NCBI GenBank assembly: GCA_015065225.1
Contig: SVQR01000007.1
Span: 1-42,878 of the forward strand
From: Oscillospiraceae bacterium
GTDB taxonomy: Bacteria; Bacillota; Clostridia; Oscillospirales; CAG-382
Length of the DNA stretch: 42,878 bases
Direction: 5' to 3'
Below are positions 17,619 to 26,462 of this stretch, piece after piece. Within the stretch, counting starts at the first letter, position 1; each line of letters opens with the position of its first letter. A program made the translations under genes and the position numbers. The notes beneath the pieces were generated by a model that was not told where the DNA came from, searched no databases, and was given only the letters and a program-made list of their open reading frames with translations.

Positions 17619-17646
17619 AACCTCGGATTCGTCCGAGGTTTTTTGT
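17619..17646 (+). terminator. Terminator of the ribosomal superoperon
   Basis: AACCTCGGA and TCCGAGGTT form a perfect 9-bp stem around TTCG, followed by a run of T. Confidence 0.92.
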
Positions 17647-18200
17647 CGGGAAGCCCCGACAGGCAAATTCGCGCACTAAGGTTTGGGCTAAGCTCGGATT
17701 TATGATCCCGCGATTAAGCCCGTCCGTCTCCCGACCCAAGGTCGACGGACTTGTTTGAAACAGGTGTGTGCGGATTTGCAGTATATTCCGTTGTAACCCC
17801 GCCAACCCACGGCGGTGTTACAAGGGTAGGTAGAATATGAATTTATCCCTCGGATTTGTCCGGGGGATTTTGTTGTGAAGCTCCGACAGGCAGGTCGGGA
17901 AGCCCCGACAGGCAAATTCGCGCACTAAGGTTTGGACTAAGCTCGGACTTATGATCCCGCGATTAAGCCCGTCCGTCTCCCGACCCAAGGTCGACGGACT
18001 TGTTTGAAACAGGTGTGTGCGGATTTGCAGTATATTCCGTTGTAACCCCGCCGACCCACGGCGGTGTCACAAGGGGAGGTAGAATGTGAGTTTTATCCCT
18101 CGGATTTATCCGGGGGATTTTGTCGGGAAGCCCCGACAGGCAGATTCACACACTTGAGTTTGGTTTGAACTCGGACTTATGATCATGCGAACAAACCTGT
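17645..18200 (+). repeat. Tandem structured repeats (about 230-250 bp units)
   Basis: Copy 1 starts at 17645, copy 2 at 17894 and a decaying copy 3 at 18122. Copies 1 and 2 differ at roughly eight positions plus one indel over about 228 bp (about 96% identity by eye). Each unit strings together hairpins: TCGGG/CCCGA, GTCCGTC/GACGGAC, CCCCGCC/GGCGGTG, and CCCTCGGA/TCCGGGGG followed by ATTTTGT. A degenerate extra copy of the first ~22 bases sits at 17873-17893. No protein-coding ORF is credible, and no promoter for the repeats was seen. Confidence 0.85.
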
Positions 18201-18287
18201 CCGTATCATGCTGCAAAGTCAACGTACTCCTTTTGCGGCGAGGATTACCGATGATAACTATTTATAGTATTGATGATAAAAAATATA

Positions 18288-18316
18288 TTGACATTCAATA
18301 CTATTTAGTTTATAAT
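18288..18316 (+). promoter_or_regulatory. Sigma-A promoter of the first SLH/beta-helix gene
   Basis: TTGACA (18288-18293) and TATAAT (18311-18316), both perfect, with a 17-bp spacer. Transcription would begin about 25 nt before the start codon. Confidence 0.88.
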
Positions 18317-18346
18317 GTATATATCCTAAAAATATGGAGGTATTGT

Positions 18347-21300
18347 ATGAAATTCACAAAGATACTTGCTGCTGTTCTTGCAGTAACGACTTTAACTTCT
18401 GCCTGCATAATAACAAATGCACAGGAGGTTCCCGGTATAGTTGCACCGGACGATGCAAATTATGCCGTAATGCCTATTGACGATGTCGAAGAGGCAGTTG
18501 AATCCAAAGAAATATACGTTTCCGTTGAAGGTAAGGACGAAAACGACGGTCTTACTCCCGAAACCGCTGTACCTTCGATTAATAAGGCACTTGAGATCCT
18601 TGGTCTTAACGGTGGTACTATCGTTATCGTCGGCGAAGTTTCGCTCGGTGACAAGGCTGTTGCATGGCCCGGCAAAAAGGCTGACGGCATGAAGAGAGTT
18701 ACCATCACCGGATACGATGATGATGCTGTTCTCGCATGGAACAGATCACTCAATCCCAACGGTGATCTTACGCTGGAATACCTCAATATCCGTATTGACA
18801 AGGAATGGGCATACCTTAACGCCAGAGGTAATCATCTCATCCTCGGCAGGGGTCTTGTAATGACTCTCAAGGAAGGGCTCAAGACATATTTCCCGGTTCG
18901 TGGCGGTGGCGATACCAATCAGGGCGTTGACGGCGATACCCATGTAACGGTGTACAGCGGTACTTATTCCTCCATTATGGGTGGGTCAAGAAATGCGACA
19001 ATTAAAGGAAGCACGCTCATCGAATTTTACGGCGGCAGAGTTACATCTTCCATCACAGGCGGATGTGAGATCGGTGCCGATGCCAAGGAAAACGGCAATG
19101 TAGAAGGTGACACTGTAATAAAGATCTACGGTGGTAATGTAAATAATGCAAGCGGTGGCGGCGGTAAGCGTGACAATGCGGAATGTGTTGTAATGGGTAA
19201 GAAGATACTCGATGTATCACAGTATCCCGATGCACAGGAAAAATGGTATGCAAACTTTGATGAAGTAAAGGAATACGATCCAAATCTTGTTCCCGCAAAG
19301 CCGCAGAAGCCGGAAGTCAAGGCAGACGGCGCTTTCATCAAGGGCTACGAGGACTCCACCTTCAGACCTCAGAACCAGATAACAAGAGCGGAAGCTATAA
19401 CTGTTATTTCAAGGCTCTTTGCATCGGATGACGAGCTGAAAGGCAAATATCAGAACAGATTTACCGATGTCAAGGCAGAGGACTGGTTTGTAAACAACAT
19501 TGCATATCTGGATTCCTTCGGAGCACTTGAGGCACTTGAAGAAAGAGGGACTACTATAGCTCCCAATCAGCCTATAACAAGAGGCGAGGTATGTGAGCTC
19601 ATATATGCTGTCGGCAACTTTGATGCAATGAAGATAGTCGACTTTAAAGACCTCACTCCAATAACAGGCAAATCCGCCATCTATGCTCTTGCATCCGAGG
19701 GAATAATCACAGGCTACAAGGAAGCAGACGGTACATATACCTTCAAGCCTAAGGGAACTATCACAAGAGCCGAGTTTGTAACTATCATAGACAGATTCCT
19801 CGGCAGAACAGCCAACGCAGACAACGCCAAGGCGGTAAATAAGTTCACCGATGCACAGGATCACTGGGCACTCAACTATATCGTAGCCGCATCCTCCGAA
19901 AAGACGGTTGACGGCAAGGATATCTGGACACAGGAAAAGAAGGACATAAAGTTCGAGCTTTCCGAAAATGCAAAGACAAGCGAAGATTATATCAAAGAGC
20001 TTAAAGCGGCATCCGCAGACCTTTCCGCAAAAGCGATAACCGACGGTATACAGGCTATTACCGATATAAGAAAAGAAGAGATCAGAAACACAAAGACAGA
20101 GGTCGAGGTCACAGGTACAAAGTATTATGTGGCGGCAGACGGTGATGATGCCAACGACGGTCTGTCTCCCGAAAAGCCCTGGAAGACTCTCACCAAGGTT
20201 ACAAACGCTGCTCTCAAGGCAGGTGACGGTGTATTCTTTAAGCGTGGAGATATCTTTACCGGTCAGATCATGGCGAAGTCCGGTGTAACATACTCCGCAT
20301 ACGGTGAAGGCGCAAAGCCCAAGCTCTATGCAGCAGAGGAAAATGCCGCAGTGCCATCCCTCTGGGTAAAAACTGATGTAGAGAACATCTGGATGTATAA
20401 TAAGGACTGCTCACTTGATATCGGTAATATCGTATTTGACAGTGAGACAAACGCAAGAAAGATTTATCGTTCACAGGAATCCGACGGCAAAAAGCTGGAC
20501 TACTATACAAAGAGAGAGTTCAACACATGGAAGGATATAAAGGACGATCTCAGCTTTTTCCATGCAGAGGATAACAGAGTATATTTAAGATGCGAAAAGG
20601 GCAATCCCGGTGAGCTCTATAATGAGATAAGACTTGTTCCCAAGGTATCTATCATAAGGGTAACAACCAATAACAATGTAACCATCGACAATCTCCACTT
20701 TGAATACGGTAACTTCGGTGTATCTCTCGGTTCAAGCAAGGGCAATACTGTTCAGAACTGCGAATTCAAGTGGATCGGTGGCTGTATTATGAAGGGACCG
20801 CTTGAATATTCCGCACAGAGAACATTCCCGACACCTTACGGTAACGCTGTCGAAACATACGGTCAGGCACAGGATTTCACCATTGACAACTGTCTGTTCG
20901 ATCAGATATACGATGCGGCTATGACGCATCAGGGAAGCTCAAGCGGAAATATCGAAGTAAAGAACGTACGCTACACCAACAACGTAGTTGAAAGAGCTGT
21001 ATACGCAGTTGAAATATTCTACGGTGAATCCAAGAGTGCAAGCGACAAGAGAAGCTTTTCCGATACCTACGTTGAGAACAACATCCTCCGTATGGGCGGC
21101 GGCTTCGGTCACTTCTCAAGACCTGACGGCGGTGTAACGGCTCTTATCAGAAACGGCGGCATCATGAACAACACCACAAACTACATCGTACGCAACAACA
21201 TCCTAGACAGAAGCCTTACCAAGATAGTACAGGCAGCGAACGACGGCGGCTCAAAGGCACAGTACTTTGACAACATCTATGTTCAGAAAAAGGACGAGAT

Positions 21301-21418
21301 GTTCTGCGCAAGACTCGGCAAGACTTATATCGCGGACGAAAACATCGGCTTCAATCTTACAGCAACATCCACAGAGACAAATCCCACTTACATCCTTGTA
21401 AGCGAATTCGGATTCTGA
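18347..21418 (+). CDS. Secreted SLH-domain, double beta-helix surface protein
   Basis: A 1023-residue exported protein. I start it at 18347 (MKFTKILAAVLAVTTLTSA), which follows a GGAGG site and gives a clean signal peptide. In order: a pectin-lyase-like beta-helix region (about 55-310) opening YVSVEGKDENDGLTPETA, with stretches such as VTVYSGTYSSIMGGS; three SLH motifs (about 325-490: GYEDSTFRPQNQITRAEA, PNQPITRGEV, FKPKGTITRAEF) that would bind secondary cell-wall polymer; a spacer helix; and a second beta-helix (about 592-1023) opening KYYVAADGDDANDGLSPEKP. Such folds usually house polysaccharide lyases or glycosidases, but I cannot assign a family or substrate. The SLH triplet in mid-protein is unusual. 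A larger relative lies at 33139. The neighbouring GH127 and AraC genes suggest a plant-glycan role. Confidence 0.85.
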   Translation: MKFTKILAAVLAVTTLTSACIITNAQEVPGIVAPDDANYAVMPIDDVEEAVESKEIYVSVEGKDENDGLTPETAVPSINKALEILGLNGGTIVIVGEVSLGDKAVAWPGKKADGMKRVTITGYDDDAVLAWNRSLNPNGDLTLEYLNIRIDKEWAYLNARGNHLILGRGLVMTLKEGLKTYFPVRGGGDTNQGVDGDTHVTVYSGTYSSIMGGSRNATIKGSTLIEFYGGRVTSSITGGCEIGADAKENGNVEGDTVIKIYGGNVNNASGGGGKRDNAECVVMGKKILDVSQYPDAQEKWYANFDEVKEYDPNLVPAKPQKPEVKADGAFIKGYEDSTFRPQNQITRAEAITVISRLFASDDELKGKYQNRFTDVKAEDWFVNNIAYLDSFGALEALEERGTTIAPNQPITRGEVCELIYAVGNFDAMKIVDFKDLTPITGKSAIYALASEGIITGYKEADGTYTFKPKGTITRAEFVTIIDRFLGRTANADNAKAVNKFTDAQDHWALNYIVAASSEKTVDGKDIWTQEKKDIKFELSENAKTSEDYIKELKAASADLSAKAITDGIQAITDIRKEEIRNTKTEVEVTGTKYYVAADGDDANDGLSPEKPWKTLTKVTNAALKAGDGVFFKRGDIFTGQIMAKSGVTYSAYGEGAKPKLYAAEENAAVPSLWVKTDVENIWMYNKDCSLDIGNIVFDSETNARKIYRSQESDGKKLDYYTKREFNTWKDIKDDLSFFHAEDNRVYLRCEKGNPGELYNEIRLVPKVSIIRVTTNNNVTIDNLHFEYGNFGVSLGSSKGNTVQNCEFKWIGGCIMKGPLEYSAQRTFPTPYGNAVETYGQAQDFTIDNCLFDQIYDAAMTHQGSSSGNIEVKNVRYTNNVVERAVYAVEIFYGESKSASDKRSFSDTYVENNILRMGGGFGHFSRPDGGVTALIRNGGIMNNTTNYIVRNNILDRSLTKIVQAANDGGSKAQYFDNIYVQKKDEMFCARLGKTYIADENIGFNLTATSTETNPTYILVSEFGF

Positions 21419-21431
21419 TAAATAAAGAAAG

Positions 21432-21465
21432 GCGGGTACATCTTTATCGGTGTATCCGCTTTTTT
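21432..21465 (+). terminator. Terminator after the first SLH gene
   Basis: GCGGGTACATC pairs with GGTGTATCCGC over 11 positions (two G-T pairs), followed by six T. Confidence 0.9.
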
Positions 21466-21488
21466 CGCATGATTTTTGATTATATGTC

Positions 21489-21517
21489 TTGAAATAATAA
21501 AATATAAATGTTATAAT
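21489..21517 (+). promoter_or_regulatory. Sigma-A promoter of the GH127 gene
   Basis: TTGAAA (21489-21494) and TATAAT (21512-21517) with a 17-bp spacer. The predicted start of transcription falls right at the AAAGGAG ribosome site, giving a very short 5' UTR. Confidence 0.82.
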
Positions 21518-21539
21518 ACTCTAAAAGGAGTGAATGACC

Positions 21540-23606
21540 ATGCCGAAAGGATACCCGGAAGGACATACATATAACGATGCAAAACGTAAATCTGCAAAGA
21601 TGTACGACAATTTTATGGCTGTTGATGATTTTGCAGAATTGAACACGAATGAGATATCCTCTGCTGCGGACGGATGGATACCCGATGATCTCTTTACCAT
21701 TTTCAAAAAGCAAGAACATTCCGATAATAATTCAACTCCCCGAAAGGACATACAAATGAAGACCTACAAACGCCCGACCCCCGACAAAGTAAAACTTACA
21801 GACCGTTTCTGGACACCCTACACAGAAGGTATCCGTGATGTAATGATACCCTACTGCTTCGACAAATTTGAAGAGACAGGCTACATAAAGAACTTTCTCA
21901 GCGTTGCCGCGAAGGACGGTGAAAAGCATATAGGCCCTCCCTTTTCCGACGGACTCGTTTTTGAGACCATGACTGGTGCATTTGACTTTATGTCCGCAAG
22001 GTACGATGCGGATATGGACGCACGCATGGATATCCTTATAGAAAAGATTCTCGGAGCACAGGAGGATGACGGCTTTATCTGCACATGGCAGACTCAGGAT
22101 CACCCGACGGAAAAATGGGGTGAGAACGGCGGAGATATCATAATCTCCCATGACCTCTACGATCAGGGTGCACTCATAGAAGCCGCTGTCGCACACTACA
22201 GAGCCACAAAAAAGACAAAGCTTCTTGCCGCCGCGGTGAAATGTGCAAACAATATCTGCTCATACATCGGTGAAGCGCCTAAGCATAATATCATCCCCGG
22301 TCATTCTCTTCCGGAAGCGGCATTCATAATGCTGTACAGGCTCTTCCGTGATACAAGAGAGCTTGATGATTTTGCAAAGGAGCATGGAGTCGATCTTGAC
22401 GAATACCTTGAGATAGTCCGTTTCTGGTACGACAACAGAGGTACATTTGACAGAGGCAGAAAGATAAGCACCGTGGAAAACGGCAAGTACACTCCCGAAT
22501 ACAATCAGGACACAAAGCCGTTCGCACAGCAGCGTACCGCAACGGGACACGCCGTAAGAGCGGGACTTTGCTACATGGGTGCATCCATGGCATCTCTTGA
22601 GCTTGACCGTCACGATTATAAGATATCCCTTGATGCGATATTCTCGGATGTTGTAAGAAAGAAGATGCACATAAGCGGCGGTATCGGTGCAAGACATGAC
22701 ATAGAAGGCTTCGACAAGGAATATGACCTTCCGAACAACGCATATCTTGAGACCTGCGCAGGCATAGCACTCGCATTCTGGGCGGCTGAAATGGACATTA
22801 TCGACAGAGATGCAAAATACTTCGACATCTTCGAGCTTTCCCTTTACAACAATATTCTCGGTGCAGTCGGCAAAGACTTTAAAACATACTATTATGATAA
22901 CGCTCTTGTAAATGACGGCACAAAGAACAGATGGAACTGGCACGTCTGCCCCTGCTGTCCTCCCATGCTTTCAAAGATATACTCAAATCTTGGATCATAT
23001 GTATACAGCTATGCAGAGAACGAGCTTTGCGTTAATATGTACATCGGTGCGGAATATGAGAACGGTGACTTTAAGGCATCCTCCGACGGCAAAAATATCA
23101 CCGTCACCGCAAAGAACGATATGCTTACACTCGCATTGAGAATCCCCTCTTATACAACGGACTTCACCTTTACCGTCAACGGAAAAGCGGCAGAATATAC
23201 GCTAAAAAACGGCTATGCGGTCATCGTTCTCCAAAAGGGCGACAGCAGGATATCCGTAAGCTACACCGAACATATCCGCGAGATATACGCAAATAATAAG
23301 GTTGAAGCGGACAAAGACCGTATCTGTATTATGAAGGGCATCACTCTCATGTGTACCGAAGGAGCAGACAACGGCGGTGAAACGGAATTCACTCTTGCAA
23401 AGGAGCAGACGCCCAAGGAGGACGGTGAAAATATCATTCTCAAGTCATCCGACGGCAAGGATATAACCTTCATACCGTATTTCAGACGCAACAACCGTGT
23501 CAGTGATAACACCTCCGACTCAAAAATGTCCGTGTGGCTGACAAAGGACGGCTGGAACACCGATCACATCACCGATGACAGTCTCTACGGCAGTATCATA
23601 CTTTAA
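21540..23606 (+). CDS. Glycoside hydrolase family 127 (beta-L-arabinofuranosidase-like)
   Basis: A 688-residue cytoplasmic-type enzyme (no signal peptide) of the GH127 (DUF1680) family, whose characterised member HypBA1 removes beta-L-arabinofuranose. The (alpha/alpha)6 core begins near residue 73 (MKTYKRPTPDKVKLTDRFW). By family comparison, Glu389 (IEGF) would be the acid/base; Glu404 and Cys406 (YLETCA) with the Cys472-Cys473 pair (CPCCPP) would supply the zinc ligands and cysteine nucleophile. AAAGGAG 9 nt upstream favours the ATG at 21540. However, a second ATG at 21756, with its own AAAGGAC, marks where homology begins, so the first 72 residues are an unexplained extension. It sits between an SLH/beta-helix protein and an AraC regulator. 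The substrate is inference. Confidence 0.88.
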   Translation: MPKGYPEGHTYNDAKRKSAKMYDNFMAVDDFAELNTNEISSAADGWIPDDLFTIFKKQEHSDNNSTPRKDIQMKTYKRPTPDKVKLTDRFWTPYTEGIRDVMIPYCFDKFEETGYIKNFLSVAAKDGEKHIGPPFSDGLVFETMTGAFDFMSARYDADMDARMDILIEKILGAQEDDGFICTWQTQDHPTEKWGENGGDIIISHDLYDQGALIEAAVAHYRATKKTKLLAAAVKCANNICSYIGEAPKHNIIPGHSLPEAAFIMLYRLFRDTRELDDFAKEHGVDLDEYLEIVRFWYDNRGTFDRGRKISTVENGKYTPEYNQDTKPFAQQRTATGHAVRAGLCYMGASMASLELDRHDYKISLDAIFSDVVRKKMHISGGIGARHDIEGFDKEYDLPNNAYLETCAGIALAFWAAEMDIIDRDAKYFDIFELSLYNNILGAVGKDFKTYYYDNALVNDGTKNRWNWHVCPCCPPMLSKIYSNLGSYVYSYAENELCVNMYIGAEYENGDFKASSDGKNITVTAKNDMLTLALRIPSYTTDFTFTVNGKAAEYTLKNGYAVIVLQKGDSRISVSYTEHIREIYANNKVEADKDRICIMKGITLMCTEGADNGGETEFTLAKEQTPKEDGENIILKSSDGKDITFIPYFRRNNRVSDNTSDSKMSVWLTKDGWNTDHITDDSLYGSIIL

Positions 23607-23617
23607 TTGAATATTTC

Positions 23618-23643
23618 AAGGGGCGAGCTTCGCCCCTTTTTCT
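23618..23643 (+). terminator. Terminator after the GH127 gene
   Basis: AAGGGGCGA and TCGCCCCTT form a perfect 9-bp stem around GCT, followed by TTTCTTTTT. Confidence 0.92.
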
Positions 23644-23664
23644 TTTTAACACAACGATATACAC

Positions 23665-23693
23665 TTGAAATTCGCAAAGAGTTGTGTTATAAT
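23665..23693 (+). promoter_or_regulatory. Sigma-A promoter of the AraC-family gene
   Basis: TTGAAA (23665-23670) and TATAAT (23688-23693) with a 17-bp spacer, about 30 nt before the start codon. Confidence 0.82.
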
Positions 23694-23723
23694 AATAAAA
23701 AATGCAGGAAAGGAGACCACCGT

Positions 23724-24527
23724 ATGATAGAAAAAAGCGAGACTCTCATAAAGACCGCAGACTACCTTGACATAAAATTGCGCGATCACGGTCATGCAGT
23801 ACTTCACAAGGGTTGGTATTATCCCAAGACGGCACTGCCTATGTCAAGACTCTACTTTTCAAAAACCGACGGCGGCATCCTTGAATACAGCGATACAATA
23901 ATAAATATCAAGGCAGGGAAAGTATACCTTATCCCCGCAAACTTCAAATTCGGCTATACGGTAGGGGAAAACGGATGGGAAAAGCTGTTTGTACACTTTG
24001 GTATACTTCGAAGCGACGGATATGACCTTCTGTCAGGAATTCCCAGAATATACGAGATGGAACTCGGTGTTCAAGAAATTGACACCCTTATCACAATGTA
24101 CAATTCCAATGACACAAGAAACTCCTTTGCCTTCAAATGCCGTATATACGAGACCGTTGCGGAAATGCTCCGCCGTGAAAACTTCGTTCCGAGAAGTGAC
24201 ATCACTCACTCCGAGCTTATTCGTACGGCAATAGAGTATATAAGGAGCCATTTGTCAATAAAGCTTTCCATCTCGGAGATAGCCGCCGAATGCTTCATAT
24301 CAGAGTCCCTTTTGTCAAAACGCTTCCGTGAAGAATGTGGAATAACTCTCGGAAAGTATATAGACGATCTGGTCTTTTTCTCGGCGCAGAATATGCTGAT
24401 AGGTACAAATATGTCTATCTCCCGTATCAGCGAAAAGCTCGGCTTCTGCGATCAGTTCTATTTCTCACGCAGATTCAGACAGTTTGCAGGCATATCACCG
24501 AGGTATTACAGGAAGTACAGGTATTGA
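23724..24527 (+). CDS. AraC-family transcriptional regulator
   Basis: A 267-residue regulator started at 23724 (MIEKSETLIKTADYLDI), which follows GGAAAGGAG; the open frame upstream overlaps the promoter and was discarded. The N-terminal half (about 20-130) is a cupin-like sensor (GGILEYSDTIINIKAGKVYL). The C-terminal 100 residues are two helix-turn-helix motifs (LSISEIAAECFISESLLSKR and ISRISEKLGFCDQFYFSRRF) with the family end FAGISPRYYRKYR. It likely senses a sugar and controls the adjacent GH127 and perhaps the SLH gene; no operator could be pinned down. Confidence 0.92.
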   Translation: MIEKSETLIKTADYLDIKLRDHGHAVLHKGWYYPKTALPMSRLYFSKTDGGILEYSDTIINIKAGKVYLIPANFKFGYTVGENGWEKLFVHFGILRSDGYDLLSGIPRIYEMELGVQEIDTLITMYNSNDTRNSFAFKCRIYETVAEMLRRENFVPRSDITHSELIRTAIEYIRSHLSIKLSISEIAAECFISESLLSKRFREECGITLGKYIDDLVFFSAQNMLIGTNMSISRISEKLGFCDQFYFSRRFRQFAGISPRYYRKYRY

Positions 24528-24543
24528 ATATAAGACAGAAACA

Positions 24544-24597
24544 AAAAAGGATCTCCGCATGATAAAGCCGAAACAACGGCACGGAGATCTTTCTTTA
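24544..24597. terminator. Bidirectional terminator between the AraC gene and cca
   Basis: GATCTCCG (from about 24550) pairs with CGGAGATC (ending 24589), with an inner GCCG/CGGC hairpin. An A-run before and a T-run after the stem let it serve both convergent genes. Confidence 0.75.
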
Positions 24598-24617
24598 TTA
24601 TTATGGTATTACAAAAA

Positions 24618-25967
24618 CTACATGAGCGATCCGAGATAAGCGATGGTCTGCCTGAGTGCCTCCTTTTTCGCAACTCCGGAGACTCTTAGTTTGTGAGCAA
24701 ATTCCAGAGCCTTACCGAATTCCTTACCCGGCTTGAAGCCTGCCTTTATAAGATCTGCACCCTTTACGTGATCCTTCGCCATTCTCTCTTCAAACAGCGA
24801 GAGCATTTCATGAAGACATTCTCTTTTACGGGTATAATCCTTGTGTCCGTTCCTTCCGCAGTAATCCGCCTCGGAAAGAAGCAGAAGATCCTTCGGACAC
24901 ACAGACAGGTCAAACACCTTGCAAAATGCCTTGGCACTTGACTTTTGGGATTCAAGAATATTGGGACGCATATGAAGCTCAACCATATTAAAAACGTACT
25001 TTTGAAGACTTGCATCCTGTGTCAGTCTTCCGATGAATTTTTTGGCGATATCCACGCCGACAAATTCATGTCCTATACTGTGAATATGACCGTCTTCGTC
25101 GGTGGTTGTTGCAGGCTTTCCCAGATCATGACACAGTGCCGAAAGCATAAAGCCGCACTTATTTTCAGCCTTGTCGCGAAGAAGAGCCCCATTGTCAAGC
25201 ACGAGCATAGTGTGATTCCATACGTCACCCTCGGGATGATGCTGCGGCGGCTGTTTTACCCCAATAAGTGCCTTGACTTCGGGAAACCACACATCAAGTG
25301 CATCCATTCTCCGAAGCTCTTCAAAAAATAACGACGGACGCTCCGACTTCATAAGTGCCTTTTTAAGCTCCTCGTAAACTCTCTCAAAAGCAAGACCGTC
25401 AAGCTTGATATTTCTGCAAAGCTCCATTGTTTCGGGTGCAATATCAAAACCGAACCTCGATGCGAACCGAGCAGCTCTCAGAACTCTTAAAGGATCCTGA
25501 ACAAAGGTATCATCGCTCACATGACGGATGACACAGTTCTTTATATCTTGGATACCGCCGAAGTGGTCTATGATCTCTCCCGTCAGTACATCCTGCATGA
25601 GCGCGTTCATTGTGAAATCACGTCTTTTTGCCGACTTTTCGGTTCCGATAAAGGGATCAATGTGGGATGCAAAGTCATCCTTGCCGCCTCTTTGATTATC
25701 TTCCTTCCGTGGCATGGATATATCAATGTCAAGATGGGTAAGTCCGTAGACTCCGAAATCCGCACCCATGAGTATCGGTGTTCCGATTCCCTTAAGCACG
25801 GAAAGAAGCTCATCGGGATTTATTCCGTGCACCTCGATGTCGATGTCCTTGCTTTCATTTCCCATTATGCTGTCACGCACAAAGCCGCCTACATAGTAAA
25901 CTTTTCCGCCTTTTTGTGCAACAGCTTCGGCGATTGCTTTCGCTGCTGTTATATCTCTATCCTTCAT
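24618..25967 (-). CDS. cca: CCA tRNA nucleotidyltransferase with HD domain
   Basis: A 449-residue enzyme that adds or repairs the CCA end of tRNA. The class II nucleotidyltransferase head shows YYVGGFVRDSIMGNESKDID (metal-binding Asp pair), RRDFTMNAL, and RVLRAARFASRFGF; the C-terminal half has an HD phosphohydrolase motif (HTMLVLDNG, LCHDLGKP). I prefer the ATG at 25967 because AAAAGGA stands 8 nt upstream; the ATG at 25976 abuts that site. It is single and convergent with the AraC gene. A weak minus-strand promoter (CCGACA/TATAAT, 26038-26009) may drive it. Confidence 0.95.
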   Translation of the reverse strand: MKDRDITAAKAIAEAVAQKGGKVYYVGGFVRDSIMGNESKDIDIEVHGINPDELLSVLKGIGTPILMGADFGVYGLTHLDIDISMPRKEDNQRGGKDDFASHIDPFIGTEKSAKRRDFTMNALMQDVLTGEIIDHFGGIQDIKNCVIRHVSDDTFVQDPLRVLRAARFASRFGFDIAPETMELCRNIKLDGLAFERVYEELKKALMKSERPSLFFEELRRMDALDVWFPEVKALIGVKQPPQHHPEGDVWNHTMLVLDNGALLRDKAENKCGFMLSALCHDLGKPATTTDEDGHIHSIGHEFVGVDIAKKFIGRLTQDASLQKYVFNMVELHMRPNILESQKSSAKAFCKVFDLSVCPKDLLLLSEADYCGRNGHKDYTRKRECLHEMLSLFEERMAKDHVKGADLIKAGFKPGKEFGKALEFAHKLRVSGVAKKEALRQTIAYLGSLM

Positions 25968-26129
25968 ATATGTCATCCTTTTGCCGATATCGGAATGTTT
26001 GTCTGTTTATTATATGCATAATTCCACTGCATTGTCGGGATCATTTTCGGAATTTTCCTGTGAGGAATAGTATAACATGAATATATTAATAAATAAACGT
26101 AAAAAAAAATAAAACAGCCGAAAAAGCGG

Positions 26130-26158
26130 TTGACAAAGGGAGTAGGGTGTGATATAAT
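26130..26158 (+). promoter_or_regulatory. Sigma-A promoter of the lysine operon
   Basis: TTGACA (26130-26135) and TATAAT (26153-26158), both perfect, with a 17-bp spacer. Transcription would start at about 26165, just at the 5' edge of the riboswitch. Confidence 0.9.
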
Positions 26159-26167
26159 GTCAAAAAA

Positions 26168-26355
26168 TATATGTGGTAGAGGCGCACCCTGTCAAGAGTA
26201 GTCCCGGCATAACGGATCCCGCAGATTCCTTAGCCGTGTGAAAGGGGCGGGTGCCGAGGTGAAAGTGAGAGTATTCTCTGCGGAGCTTTTGCCGGTCTTA
26301 CGGACAATATCCGTCGGACTGTCGCAAGGTATCTTGCGGAGGGCTATCCCGATCA
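26168..26355 (+). ncRNA. Lysine riboswitch (L-box) aptamer
   Basis: The conserved core is readable in order: GGTAGAGG, then AAGAGTAGT in loop 2, GAAAGGGGCGGGTGCCGAGG, CCGG, ACTGTCGC and GGAGGGCTATCC. Helices fit: P1 GGTAG with CTATC; P2 GCACCC (26184-26189) with GGGTGC (26249-26254); ACGGA (26300-26304) with TCCGT (26310-26314); CGCAAG (26323-26328) with CTTGCG (26333-26338). The downstream genes dapA, dapB and lysA make lysine, which supports the assignment. Binding lysine should favour the terminator that follows. Confidence 0.95.
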
Positions 26356-26390
26356 TGGCGAGGATGTCGCAGTTTTCGCGTGATGTTTGC

Positions 26391-26420
26391 TCTTACCCAT
26401 ATACGGTAAGACTTTTTTTA
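26391..26420 (+). terminator. Riboswitch expression-platform terminator
   Basis: TCTTACC (26391-26397) and GGTAAGA (26405-26411) form a perfect 7-bp stem followed by seven T. A similar GGTCTTACGG inside the aptamer (about 26294-26303) may take part in the alternative fold. Confidence 0.9.
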
Positions 26421-26462
26421 TGCTATCACACTCCGATATCACAAAAGAAAAGAGGTATGATC

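Noticed and set aside
17645..18200. CRISPR-like array
   Set aside because: Units are about 230-250 bp, nearly identical throughout, with no short repeat/spacer alternation and no cas genes.
26238..26390. T-box leader as an explanation for the lysine operon leader
   Set aside because: The T-box signature TGGnACCGCG is absent, while the lysine-aptamer core motifs are present in order.
26238..26462. Open frame upstream of the YgjV gene, starting inside the riboswitch
   Set aside because: It translates the aptamer and terminator; the RNA features explain the sequence better.
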